DNA from: CAZNPW01 sp964575185
GTDB taxonomy: Bacteria > Pseudomonadota > Alphaproteobacteria > Rhodobacterales > Rhodobacteraceae
Direction: 5' to 3'
DNA: 56,808 nucleotides
Assembly (NCBI GenBank): GCA_964575185.1
Contig: CAZNPW010000018.1
Coordinates: 1-56,808 of the forward strand
Made by a program: the position numbers and the translations under genes. Below are positions 34,714-43,948 of the stretch, piece after piece (positions within the stretch are counted from its first letter, which is position 1; each line of letters opens with the position of its first letter). A model generated the notes under the pieces. That model was given only the letters and a program-made list of their open reading frames with translations. It was not told the origin of the DNA and did no database searches.

Positions 34714-37700
34714 CAGCCTTTTCCCGCCGGGGCTGACGCCCGCCCTGGCACAAGAGATCTTTCCGATCGCCCGCAGCGACCGCCGCGCGCACAAGGATCT
34801 GTTCCTGGCCTTCTTGGACGAAGGGCAGATCAAGGATGATCCGGCCTTCTACGAAGCGCTCGTGCACATGATCACCGGCGGCGGCATCGCCCAGCTGCGC
34901 CGCTATGACGACCGGATGCAGCGCGAGGGTGCGGCGCGCAAGCAGTTCGGCCTCCGGGCGCTGCGCTGGCTGATGGCCCGGACGGGCGACGGCCTTTCTT
35001 TGCTGCAGATCGGTCAGTTGCCGGCAGACCATTTCCTGCTGGGGTCGCCCGAGGCGGCCGTGCTCGGCTTCTACCACGCCCTCGCCCATGACCATCGGAC
35101 GCCGACCGATCCGGCCCCGGACAGCACGGTGCCTGACGGGCAGCCGGACTGGCAGTCCCTTGCCGCAGAGATTGCGCGGATGGCCGGATCCATGGACGCG
35201 CCGGACGCCGCGTTGGCAGACCGGATCGTTGCCACCGCCCAGAACCTGCGGGACGCCTGCGATGGCGCAGCACGGAAGCTTGCGCGGGCCGAAGAACACC
35301 GGCGGCAGGCCGAAGCCCTTCGCGCCCGCCTGGAGACGGTCGATCCACACCTTGCCGCCGGGCTTGCGCCGGAACTCGACCCTGACCTCGCGAAAGACCT
35401 GGATGCCGCCATCGGCACCGTCGAGCAAGCGATGTCCGTGCATCTGGCCGAGCAGCAGACCCTTTCCGACCTCGTCACGCAGACGCAGGCTGCTCTTGCG
35501 GCCGGCGACTTCACCGGCGCGGCGCACTGTGCCGCGCTCGCCGCGACAGCAAAAGAGCGCGTCGCCGTGGCCGAGGCGGACGAAACCGCCGCACGGCAGG
35601 TCCTTGCCGGACGGCTGGTCGATCCGGGCAAAGGGGCTTACGCGCGGGCGACCCTGACGGAGACCGACCGACCCGACGATAGCGGGGCACCGGAGGCGTC
35701 CGATCCCGACCCCGCTCCCGAACCTCCGCTTCCCGACGGCGGGGCCGCCCGGAGTTGCGTGCAGCCGGACCAGGACCTGCCGTCCGTCGCCACAGAGCCG
35801 GACCCGACGCCCGTGCCTGCGGTCGACCCGGACCCGGCAGGGTCGCCGCCGGTCGTCGCGCCGCCCTCGGGGCAGATCGAACGCACGCCCTCGGACATGG
35901 TCGACATCGTTGCCGGATACCTGGGCCGCGGGGAGATCGTGCTTGCGTGGCATTTGTCCAGGCTGATCGAAGACCCGCCGCTTGCCCCGCCCCTGTTGCG
36001 GGCGCTCGCGATCCTGCGCGGCGTCTCGCGGTCCGAGGACATGGCGGACCCGCGCCGGACCGAGGCCATGGCGGAGATCACCGCCGCGCTTGCGCTGGCC
36101 GGCGACTCCGCAGCGGCCGCACGCGTGGCGCTTGCCGCGCTGCTTCGTCCCGCGCTGCTCGACCCGGACAACGGTGCCCGGTCTCTCGTGGCAAACCTGC
36201 GGGGACTGCCCGGACTGGCGCCGTACGTCGGCGTGGCGGACAGTCTGTCAGCCCTTGGGCACGAGGTTCGCCTGTCGGCGCAGATGCTGTCCGACATCGC
36301 GGGGACGCGCCCGCCGCCGGCTGCGCCGAAGGCACGGGCCGACCTCGACGCATGGTGGCGTGATGCCCGCCGCCGCAAGACGAAACACCAGCCGACCTAC
36401 TCGATCCTGCACCGCGAGCTTCACCCCGAAGGCGAGGTCGGTGCGGTGATCGCTGCGGCGCTGGCGGAAGGCGTCGCGGCCGCCGGTCGCGTCCGCAGCT
36501 TCGTCACCCGCCTGCGCCATGACCGCACCGCGCAGGAACAGTTCGTCGCCGCCGCCGAAGCGCGCAGCGGCCGGCCGAAACAGGACAGGATCGAAAACGA
36601 CGCGCTGGACTGGTTCTGTGCCCGTCTGCAGGAAGCCTGCGACCACCTGGCCGACTGGCTCGACGCCTGCACTGCCGACGAGGCCGCGCCTCAGGACGTC
36701 AACCGCGAAAGGCTGCTGCGGGCGATCGGCGGGCTGCGCAAGGCGATCGACCAATGCGCCACGCCGGCGGACACCGTCGCACTCGATGCGGCAGCGGCGC
36801 GCGTTCTTGACGACGGGCTTGCCGACCTGCGCCGGCTGCTCGACGGCCAGGCGGGGTCCGTCTCCAGCTCGGACCTGCATCACTTGCTCTCGGACCCGTT
36901 GCTGCGTCTTCCGGGTGGCTGCCAGGACTGGACCGACGGCGACGCCACGGCCTTCGCGCAGGAAGTTGCCGCCGCAGACCGTCGTCGCCTGGCCGCCCTG
37001 ATGCTGCCCGACACCCTGGTCGCCGGTATCGACACCGCGCTTTCGCGCCGCGTGGACGAACATGCGATCCTCGCGGCCGAGCGGTTGCTTGAACTGCAGT
37101 CCGATCGCGGCGACGCCCGGCTGGCCGAACTGCGCCAGGACCTTGCCGAGAAGACCGCTGCCGCCAGGTCGAGCGCGATCGCCCGCACCGAACGCCTGCG
37201 GCAGTCGCTCACGACACTGGGGTTCCTCGATGCCGAGACGATGGCCGAACTGCCGGGTGACATCGCGCGGCTGTCCGCCATCCTGACGGCCCTGACGGTC
37301 ACCGGCGACGAGGAGATCTCGTTGCCCGCCACCCACAGGAGCCGGGTTCCCGAGGTTCCGCCCGATTTCCCGGAACTTGCCGATGTCCTGACCGAGGTCG
37401 AGGCGCGGCGCGACAGGCTCCGGACGCTGATCGCGATGCGGCAGCGCGCGGCGCTGGAAAGGCTTGCGTCCGGCCGTGTCACGGGATCGGCAACGTCGCT
37501 GCTGGCCGCGTTCGACCGGCTCGACCCCGTCACGGTCGATGACGCGATCGCGGAACTCAACGCAGGGCGTGACGTGCCCGTGCCCGAGGCCGAACGCGAC
37601 GATGCCCTGACGCGGTTCTTCCCCGGCTTCACGTCGCGTGTGGACGCGGCGGCGGCAACCCTGACCCGCGGTCGCATCCTTCAGGCGGCCCGCGATGCCG

Positions 37701-40285
37701 ATGCGGTCGGACCGCTGGATTTCGCATCGATGGAACCGGGCCGAAGGCGCCGGCTCGAACAGATCATCGAATGCTGGGGCGCGGCCGAAAACGCCATGAA
37801 GCAAAGCCAGCCGGTGCGCCTGAGGGAATCCCTGGCACAGGTTTTCGGCTTCATGGGATTTACCGGCTTTCGCATTGCCGACGGGCGGGAGGCCGTGCCG
37901 GGGCGCGTCCGCAGCCTGGTCATGGATTGCGACGTGCCCCGGCCCGCAGGGTGGTTCCTGCCGCCGTCCTTCGGCAGCGTCACCGGTGGGCGCTATCGCC
38001 TTCTTGCGGTGCGCGCCGAGACCTCGATCGACCAGCTCCTCCGCCTGTTGGGCGCAGAAGCGCCGGATGCGGCCTGGATCGTCATCGTCTTCGGTCGGCT
38101 TGGCGTATCGGACCGGCGCCGCCTGGCCCGCCAGACCCGTGCCGAGGCGCGGCAGGCGCTTGTCCTCGACGAGACGATGCTGCTGTTCGCCGCGACCGAC
38201 GCCGACGACCCGCTCGCGACCTTCCTGACCTGTGCCCTGCCGTTTTCCTGGGTCCAGCCCTACACGACCAGCCCCGGCCAGATCCCGCCCGAGGTGTTCT
38301 TCGGCCGCCGGGCCGAGATCGACCGCATCCTTGCCCGGGACGGCGGCGGCTGTTTGATTTACGGCGGCCGGCAGCTCGGCAAATCGGCATTGCTGAACCA
38401 TATCCGGGCGGAACGCCACCGGCCCGATATCGGCGAGCTTGCCATCTACCTCGACATCAAGCCGATCGGGGGCGTCCAGATCGCAGCCGACCGGATCTGG
38501 CAGGAGCTTGCCTTCGAGCTGCAGCGCAACGGACTGATGCAACTGTCGGCCGAACCCAATCTGCTTGTCACCGGTGTGCAGGACTGGCTGCGGGCCGATC
38601 CGTCGCGCCGGGTCATCGCCATGTTCGACGAGGCGGACAACCTGCTTCAGGCCGAACATGCGGCCGGCTATCCCAACCTGCAGAAGCTCAAGAACCTGAT
38701 GGAGGCGACGGGTCAGCGCTTCAAGGCCGTGTTCGCCGGCCTCCACAACGTGCGCCGGATGGCGCAGGCCCCGAACTCGCCGCTGCCGCACCTGGGAGAG
38801 CCGATCTGCATCGGTCCCATGAACATGACCCCCGAAAACCGGGCCGCGCTGCGCCGGCTGGCCGTCGATCCGATCCGTGCCGCCGGGCTCGACTATGTCG
38901 ACCCCGGACTGGTGTCGGACATGCTGGCGCGGATGAACTACTACCCCTCGCTCGTCCAGGTCTTCGGCAGGCAGATCGTCGAAAGCGTCGGCCGCCGGCC
39001 GCCGGTCGACGGCGAGGGTCCGCGCTGGCCGCTTGGCCGCGACAGCATGTTCGAAGGTGAAACCGCCGCCAGGATCGCCCACCAGATCCGCGAGAAGTTC
39101 CAGCTGACGCTGAATCTCGACCTGCGGTATGAATGCATCGCGAAATCGCTTGCGCTACACCGGATCGAGACAACGGGCGGCGACACGCAGGTCCTGTCGC
39201 AAGGGTTGTCGTCGACCGACATCTGGAATCTCCTGCTGTGGCCGCGCAGCCTTGGCAAGCCCTCGATGGGCGACTTCGAAGAACTCCTGAAGGAGATGGT
39301 CGATCTGGGCGTGCTCGGTGCATTCCCGCAGAACCGCTACGGGCTGCGCAATGCCCAGGTCGCGCAGATGCTTGGCAACCGCGATGTCCTGACCGACGAC
39401 CTGTTGCGCCTGGACGAGCGCGAGGCGGAACCGGCCTACGATGCTGCGACCTTCCACCGCCTGCTGCGGATGCGCCAGCCGGCATCGCGGGCACCCTTGC
39501 CGGACCGTTTGATGGACCGGTTGTTCGATCGCCACGCGCCGGGCCTGCGCATACTCGAGGCACGGCCCGGGATCGCCGGGCCGGATGTCGCCGGACGCCT
39601 GCTCGACGCGGCGCGCACCTGGATGAACGGCGACCACGCCAGCGTCGCGGCCGAAGATACCCGGCTGCGCAAGGCCCTCGACGCCGTCAGGTCGGACTCC
39701 GCGATCCTGGTCATCGAAGGTGCGTGGTCGCCAGCCACGGCCGAGCTCCTGGCCCGGAACCCCAAGGTGGCCGCCGGTCAGGTTCTACCGATCTGGTGCC
39801 TTGCCAGCCTGCCGGAGCCGGCTCCCGCCGCACAGATTTACCGGTCGTTGGCCTGGCAGGATGCCATGGTGCGGCACTGGCTGGCCGACGAAGGCCTGGC
39901 GCCGGGTCTTGACGACGCCGAAAGTCGACTGGCGCTTCTGCGGGCCTCGGGAGGCGCGCCGGCGCGCCTCGCCGCCCTGCGGCCGGTGCTTGGCGAACTC
40001 GTGGCTTTGCCGGCCGCCGGTCGTGCCGCTCAGCTGGCCCGCTGGACAACCCTCAACCCGCTGCCCGCCGCCGTCCTTGCCCTTTCCGCCGACGACCAGA
40101 CCTGCCTTGCGGCCCTGCGCGAGTTCGAAGAGCTCGAGCCGTCGTACGACGATCTCGTCGCCTCCTGTTCCGCGATGACGCGCGACCGGCTGCGCCGGCT
40201 TGCTGCGAGCGGCCTTGTCGAGCTGGGCAGGCGGGATGACGACGCGCCTGCGCTGACGCATCTCGGGCGGCTCGCCGCCGGATGA
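34706..40285 (+). CDS. Operon gene 4: ~1,860-aa protein with central P-loop ATPase and winged-helix segments
   Basis: A 1,859-aa multidomain protein. Residues 1-120 form a helical domain; 165-310 look like coiled coil; 320-395 is a Pro/Asp-rich linker; 400-1180 is largely helical. An ATPase of the archaeal-ATPase/STAND type follows: FFGRRAEIDRIL, Walker A GGRQLGKS (1220-1227), Walker B VIAMFDEADNLL (Asp1308, Glu1309) and FKAVFAGLHNVRRM, a sensor-like stretch. Behind it, two winged-helix-like regions appear (about 1490-1570 and at the C-terminus, DRLRRLAASGLVELGR). Such ATPases often sense ligands or drive complex assembly. It overlaps the helicase by 8 bp and gene 5 by 4 bp. ATG 34706 is preferred because residues upstream of it are not protein-like. 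Confidence 0.88.
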   Translation: MDDSLFPPGLTPALAQEIFPIARSDRRAHKDLFLAFLDEGQIKDDPAFYEALVHMITGGGIAQLRRYDDRMQREGAARKQFGLRALRWLMARTGDGLSLLQIGQLPADHFLLGSPEAAVLGFYHALAHDHRTPTDPAPDSTVPDGQPDWQSLAAEIARMAGSMDAPDAALADRIVATAQNLRDACDGAARKLARAEEHRRQAEALRARLETVDPHLAAGLAPELDPDLAKDLDAAIGTVEQAMSVHLAEQQTLSDLVTQTQAALAAGDFTGAAHCAALAATAKERVAVAEADETAARQVLAGRLVDPGKGAYARATLTETDRPDDSGAPEASDPDPAPEPPLPDGGAARSCVQPDQDLPSVATEPDPTPVPAVDPDPAGSPPVVAPPSGQIERTPSDMVDIVAGYLGRGEIVLAWHLSRLIEDPPLAPPLLRALAILRGVSRSEDMADPRRTEAMAEITAALALAGDSAAAARVALAALLRPALLDPDNGARSLVANLRGLPGLAPYVGVADSLSALGHEVRLSAQMLSDIAGTRPPPAAPKARADLDAWWRDARRRKTKHQPTYSILHRELHPEGEVGAVIAAALAEGVAAAGRVRSFVTRLRHDRTAQEQFVAAAEARSGRPKQDRIENDALDWFCARLQEACDHLADWLDACTADEAAPQDVNRERLLRAIGGLRKAIDQCATPADTVALDAAAARVLDDGLADLRRLLDGQAGSVSSSDLHHLLSDPLLRLPGGCQDWTDGDATAFAQEVAAADRRRLAALMLPDTLVAGIDTALSRRVDEHAILAAERLLELQSDRGDARLAELRQDLAEKTAAARSSAIARTERLRQSLTTLGFLDAETMAELPGDIARLSAILTALTVTGDEEISLPATHRSRVPEVPPDFPELADVLTEVEARRDRLRTLIAMRQRAALERLASGRVTGSATSLLAAFDRLDPVTVDDAIAELNAGRDVPVPEAERDDALTRFFPGFTSRVDAAAATLTRGRILQAARDADAVGPLDFASMEPGRRRRLEQIIECWGAAENAMKQSQPVRLRESLAQVFGFMGFTGFRIADGREAVPGRVRSLVMDCDVPRPAGWFLPPSFGSVTGGRYRLLAVRAETSIDQLLRLLGAEAPDAAWIVIVFGRLGVSDRRRLARQTRAEARQALVLDETMLLFAATDADDPLATFLTCALPFSWVQPYTTSPGQIPPEVFFGRRAEIDRILARDGGGCLIYGGRQLGKSALLNHIRAERHRPDIGELAIYLDIKPIGGVQIAADRIWQELAFELQRNGLMQLSAEPNLLVTGVQDWLRADPSRRVIAMFDEADNLLQAEHAAGYPNLQKLKNLMEATGQRFKAVFAGLHNVRRMAQAPNSPLPHLGEPICIGPMNMTPENRAALRRLAVDPIRAAGLDYVDPGLVSDMLARMNYYPSLVQVFGRQIVESVGRRPPVDGEGPRWPLGRDSMFEGETAARIAHQIREKFQLTLNLDLRYECIAKSLALHRIETTGGDTQVLSQGLSSTDIWNLLLWPRSLGKPSMGDFEELLKEMVDLGVLGAFPQNRYGLRNAQVAQMLGNRDVLTDDLLRLDEREAEPAYDAATFHRLLRMRQPASRAPLPDRLMDRLFDRHAPGLRILEARPGIAGPDVAGRLLDAARTWMNGDHASVAAEDTRLRKALDAVRSDSAILVIEGAWSPATAELLARNPKVAAGQVLPIWCLASLPEPAPAAQIYRSLAWQDAMVRHWLADEGLAPGLDDAESRLALLRASGGAPARLAALRPVLGELVALPAAGRAAQLARWTTLNPLPAAVLALSADDQTCLAALREFEELEPSYDDLVASCSAMTRDRLRRLAASGLVELGRRDDDAPALTHLGRLAAG

Positions 40286-41280
40286 GCGGCGTGCCCGATC
40301 CCTGGACGCTGCCGGGACTGCGCGGGTGGCTGGATGCGGTCCGGCGCCAACTCGACTTCGGGGTCGCCGTCGTCGCCGCCGATACGCTGCGCCCGCCTGG
40401 CATGAGCGCGGCACTGGAGTCCGCCGATGTGCGGCCCACGGTGCGGGCCGTAGCCCTTCCGGGCGCCACCCCGGCGGCGATCCTGGCCGACGCGTTCGGG
40501 ACGGCGGAAACGCTGGATGCCCTGCTGACACCCAGCCTGGACGGCGAGACGGCCTTCGTGACCTTCGGCCCGGATCCGGACACCGCTGCCGCGGGCTGGC
40601 AGGTCTTCATCACGCGCTTTCGCGCCGCACGGGCGTCTGGCCGCCCTGGCCCCGCCTTGCTTCTGGTCGACGCGCCGCCAGCGTTCGACGCCAGCCCCCC
40701 GGTCGGGGTGCCGCGATGGCACGAGATGCTCGGCCGGGGCGACCTTGTCATCTGGGCGGAGCAGAACCAGCCACCCGCGCGCCCCCGGCTTGCCGCCGAC
40801 CTTGCCGTTGCGCTGGCGACACAGCTTTGCGGCTGGCGGATCGATCTCGGCGCGGCGCTGATGCGGGCAGGGTGGGCGGATCTTGCCGACCCTCTGGTCT
40901 GGCTCGCACGCAGGACCGAGGCCCCGGCCGGTCGGCAGGACGGCGGCTGCCCGCTTGCGGCGCTGCGTGATGGCCATCGCGACCGGCTGGTCCGCCTGGT
41001 CTGGCAGGCCCAGCTTTCGGTGATCTTCCCCGAACTCGAGAACCGGCGGCTCGCGCTGGTCGAGCGGTTCCGGCCGCGGCTCACGATCGACGCGCACCTG
41101 TCCGCGCTCGGCGTTCGCGACGTTGACGAGATCGAACTGGGTGCCTTGCAATGGCAGCTTGGCAAGTTATTGACGCGTGGCGAAGCGAACGGCCTTGCGG
41201 CGATGGCGCGCATCCGGAACGCTCTGGCGCATCGCAAGCCGGCCGCCGCCGCGGACCTGACCGACGTCTTCGCGTCCTGA
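40282..41280 (+). CDS. Operon gene 5: protein with C-terminal HEPN-like motif
   Basis: A 332-aa protein, last gene of the operon, starting in an ATGA overlap with gene 4. Residues 1-200 are an alpha/beta region with Rossmann-like strands (FGVAVVAADTL, PALLLVDAPP, GDLVIWAEQ) but without a Walker A motif, perhaps an inactive ATPase-like domain. Residues 225-325 are helical: RLVWQAQLSVIFPELENRRL, then LGALQWQLGKLL and finally MARIRNALAH. The last segment contains R-x4-H (Arg312, His317), the active-site motif of HEPN ribonucleases and toxins, here followed by RKP. This makes an RNase-type effector plausible, but a non-catalytic HEPN fold is equally possible. Confidence 0.82.
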   Translation: MSGVPDPWTLPGLRGWLDAVRRQLDFGVAVVAADTLRPPGMSAALESADVRPTVRAVALPGATPAAILADAFGTAETLDALLTPSLDGETAFVTFGPDPDTAAAGWQVFITRFRAARASGRPGPALLLVDAPPAFDASPPVGVPRWHEMLGRGDLVIWAEQNQPPARPRLAADLAVALATQLCGWRIDLGAALMRAGWADLADPLVWLARRTEAPAGRQDGGCPLAALRDGHRDRLVRLVWQAQLSVIFPELENRRLALVERFRPRLTIDAHLSALGVRDVDEIELGALQWQLGKLLTRGEANGLAAMARIRNALAHRKPAAAADLTDVFAS

Positions 41281-41291
41281 GGGTGTGCCGC

Positions 41292-42623
41292 TCACCCCAT
41301 TACCCGCTCCGCCCCTGCCGCCAGGCGCAGGAGCCGTGCCTCCGCCCCCGGCGGGGCCATCAGCGACAGGCCGCAGGAGGGCTGGCCGGTGGGCAGGGTG
41401 ATCGCGCAGAGGCCCATCAGGTTGGCGATGCGGGTGTTGCGCAGCGCGAGGAGGTTTTCGGCGACGTAGAAGGCGTCGTCGGTCAGGAGCCTGCGGGCCT
41501 GCGGGGGGGTGATCGGCGAGGTCGGCAGGGCCACCGCGTCGAAGCCCGCGGTGCGGGCGGCGAAGGCCAGGCGCAGCGTCCCAAGCCGGGTCCAGCCCGA
41601 CAGGTAGTCGGCCGCCGTCACCGCGGCACCCGACCGGAAGCGGTCGAGGATGCGGGGGAACATCGCGCCCGGGTCGGCCTCGATCCGGGTGGCCCAGGTC
41701 GCCCAGGCCTCGGCGGTCAGGAGCGTGGCCGACAGCGGCATCGCCTCGGCGACCTCGGGGGCCTTCAGCCGGGTGATCGCGGCGCCCTTCTGCGCCAGGC
41801 GGTCGAGCGCGCCCTCGAACCCCACGGCGGGGCGGTCGCGCAGGTCGTCGAGCGCCACCGTCTCGAGCACCGCGATGCGGGCCCCGGCGACAGTCGCGCC
41901 GTGCAGGTCGGGGGCGCGGGTGCCGGCGAGCGCCGCGACGAGCTCGGCGCAGTCGGTGACGTCGTGGGCGAGGGGGCCTATCGTGTCGAACCGCGCGGCG
42001 AGCGGCAGGACGCCGTCCAGCGGCAGCGCGCCGTGGGCGGGCTTGAAACCGACGAGGTCGTTCCAGGCGGCGGGAACGCGGACCGAGCCGCCGGTGTCGG
42101 TGCCGATCGCCGCCGGGGCGAGGCCGAAGGCGACCGATGCCGCCGCGCCCGAGGAGGAGCCCCCGGGCACCGCCTGGTCGTCGTTGATGCAAGGGGGGGT
42201 CGCCGTCACCGGGTTGAGGCCGAGGCCCGAGAAGGCGAGTTCCGACAGGTGCGTCTTGCCGAGGCAGACGAGGCCGCGCAGCGTCGCGGCCGCGAGCACC
42301 GCCGCGTCGGCCTGCGGCACCCGTCCTTTCAGCAGCGCCGAGCCGCCTTCGGTCGCGGCCCCGGCGGCGTCGATGTTGTCCTTCCACGACAGCGGCACGC
42401 CGTCCAGAAGCCCGATCCGCAGGCCCGACCGCGCCCGACTGGTCGCCGCCAGCGCCATCGACCGGGCGCGGTTCGGGGTGGTGCGGGCGAAGATGCGCGT
42501 GGCCGAGGGGTGGGCGGCGATGGCGTCGAGGAAGGATTCGGTCAGTTCCACCGGGTTGATGCGGCCCGCGTGGATCTCGCGCCCCAGGGCGCAGGCCGTC
42601 ATGTTCCGCCAGCTGTCGCTCAT
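41292..42623 (-). CDS. Amidase signature family protein
   Basis: A 443-aa amidase that hydrolyses an unknown carboxamide. The Ser-cisSer-Lys triad is visible: Lys81 in LSWKDN, the cis-Ser in GGSSSGAA (156-158 region) and the nucleophile Ser180 in GTDTGGSVRVPA. These are the core of the family found in GatA, fatty-acid amide hydrolase and many nitrile- or carbamate-degrading enzymes. The protein lacks the features specific to GatA, and no gatB/gatC lie nearby. It runs convergently towards the end of the helicase operon with only 11 bp between the two stop codons. Confidence 0.93.
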   Translation of the reverse strand: MSDSWRNMTACALGREIHAGRINPVELTESFLDAIAAHPSATRIFARTTPNRARSMALAATSRARSGLRIGLLDGVPLSWKDNIDAAGAATEGGSALLKGRVPQADAAVLAAATLRGLVCLGKTHLSELAFSGLGLNPVTATPPCINDDQAVPGGSSSGAAASVAFGLAPAAIGTDTGGSVRVPAAWNDLVGFKPAHGALPLDGVLPLAARFDTIGPLAHDVTDCAELVAALAGTRAPDLHGATVAGARIAVLETVALDDLRDRPAVGFEGALDRLAQKGAAITRLKAPEVAEAMPLSATLLTAEAWATWATRIEADPGAMFPRILDRFRSGAAVTAADYLSGWTRLGTLRLAFAARTAGFDAVALPTSPITPPQARRLLTDDAFYVAENLLALRNTRIANLMGLCAITLPTGQPSCGLSLMAPPGAEARLLRLAAGAERVMG

Positions 42624-42706
42624 CCCGCCCCCCGGTTGCGCGGCGCAAGGCTAGCGGGCGGGGGTGCGGTGGACAATCCCCGCGCCTGCGCCCTATCTGC
42701 AAGGCC

Positions 42707-43921
42707 ATGGACAGCGACATCCTGATCGTCGGCGGGGGGCTGAACGGCCCGGCGCTTGCCCTGGCCGTGGCGCAGGCCGGGCTGACCGTCACGCTGGTGG
42801 ACGCGCGGCCGGCCCCCGCGCGGGGGGAGGCGGGCTTCGACGGGCGGGCCTATGCGCTGGCGCTGGCGTCCCGGCGGCTCCTGGCGGCGGTCGGGGTCTG
42901 GCCGCGGGTGGTGGGCGTGGCGCAGCCGATCCTCAAGGTGCAGGCGCGCGACGGGGGGCCGGGGCAGGGCGCGTCGCCGCTGTTCCTGCATTTCGACGGC
43001 GCCGAACTGCCCGAGGGGCCGATGGGCCACATGGTCGAGGACCGGCACCTCTACGCGGCCTTCCGCGAGGGCCTTGCGGCGCAGGCGGGGGTGCGGGTGA
43101 TCGACGGGGCCACGGTGGTCGCGCAGGGACCGGGCGCGGCGGTCGTGCTGGCCGACGGGCGGCGGCTGGCGGGGCGGGTGCTGGTCGGGGCCGACGGGCG
43201 GCAGTCGGGCACCGCCACACGGGCGGGGATCGGGCGGACGGGGTGGGACTACGGGCAGACGGCGCTGGTCTGCGCGCTGCGGCACGCGGCCGATCACAAG
43301 GGCATCGCGCGGCAGCTCTTCACGCCGACCGGGCCTTTCGCGATCCTGCCGCTGGCGGGCGGCCACCACAGCAGCATCGTGTGGAGCGAGGCGAGCGCGA
43401 CGGCGGAGGCGGTGCAGGCGCTGGACGACGCGGGCTATCTGGCGGCGCTGCGGCCGCGCGTGGGTGATGCGCTGGGCGAGATCGCGCTGGAGGGCGTGCG
43501 GTTCACCTATCCGCTGGCGCTGTCGCTCGCCGACCGCTTCGTGGGCGACCGGCTGGCGCTGGTGGGGGATGCGGCGCACGGCGTGCACCCGGTGGCGGGG
43601 CAGGGCCTGAACCTCGGCCTGCGCGACGTGGCGGCGCTGGCCGAGGTGCTGGTGACGGCGGCGCGGCGGGGCGAGGACATCGGCGCGGAGGGCGTGCTGC
43701 GGCGGTATCAGGAATGGCGGCGCTTCGACACCACCACGATGGCGCTCGGGATGGATGCGGTGACGCGGCTGTTCGCCGCCGACAACGCGGGCCTGCGGCT
43801 GGCGCGCGGGCTCGGCATGGGAGTCGTGTCGCGGACAGGTCCGCTGCGGCGGGCCTTCATGCGGCAGGCGGCGGGGCTGCGGGGCGAGCTGCCGCGGCTG
43901 TTGCGGGGGGAGGCGCTGTAG
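42707..43921 (+). CDS. UbiH/UbiF/Coq6-family FAD-dependent monooxygenase (ubiquinone biosynthesis)
   Basis: A 404-aa flavoprotein hydroxylase, most likely acting on the ubiquinone ring. The FAD-binding N-terminus is ILIVGGGLNGPALALAVAQAG (residues 5-25) with the acidic VDAR end of strand 2; the second FAD motif GDAAHGVHPVAGQGLNLGLRD starts at residue 287; the DG-type motif VLVGADGRQSGTA lies at about 160. These blocks match UbiH-like enzymes in order and spacing. Which ring carbon is hydroxylated cannot be read from the sequence. It begins 83 bp from the divergent amidase and converges with the formylglutamate amidohydrolase gene. Confidence 0.9.
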   Translation: MDSDILIVGGGLNGPALALAVAQAGLTVTLVDARPAPARGEAGFDGRAYALALASRRLLAAVGVWPRVVGVAQPILKVQARDGGPGQGASPLFLHFDGAELPEGPMGHMVEDRHLYAAFREGLAAQAGVRVIDGATVVAQGPGAAVVLADGRRLAGRVLVGADGRQSGTATRAGIGRTGWDYGQTALVCALRHAADHKGIARQLFTPTGPFAILPLAGGHHSSIVWSEASATAEAVQALDDAGYLAALRPRVGDALGEIALEGVRFTYPLALSLADRFVGDRLALVGDAAHGVHPVAGQGLNLGLRDVAALAEVLVTAARRGEDIGAEGVLRRYQEWRRFDTTTMALGMDAVTRLFAADNAGLRLARGLGMGVVSRTGPLRRAFMRQAAGLRGELPRLLRGEAL

Positions 43922-43948
43922 GACGGACAGGACGCCCCGGCTTCGCGG

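Noticed and set aside
28705..41280. Assignment of the helicase operon to DISARM or Druantia
   Set aside because: The helicase type fits, but no methyltransferase, PLD nuclease, DUF4338 or recognisable Dru/Drm partner is present in the five genes. Kept as a comparison only.
25334..41330. Active integrative element ending in a copy of the tRNA 3' end
   Set aside because: No integrase gene, and no duplicate of the tRNA 3' sequence after gene 5.
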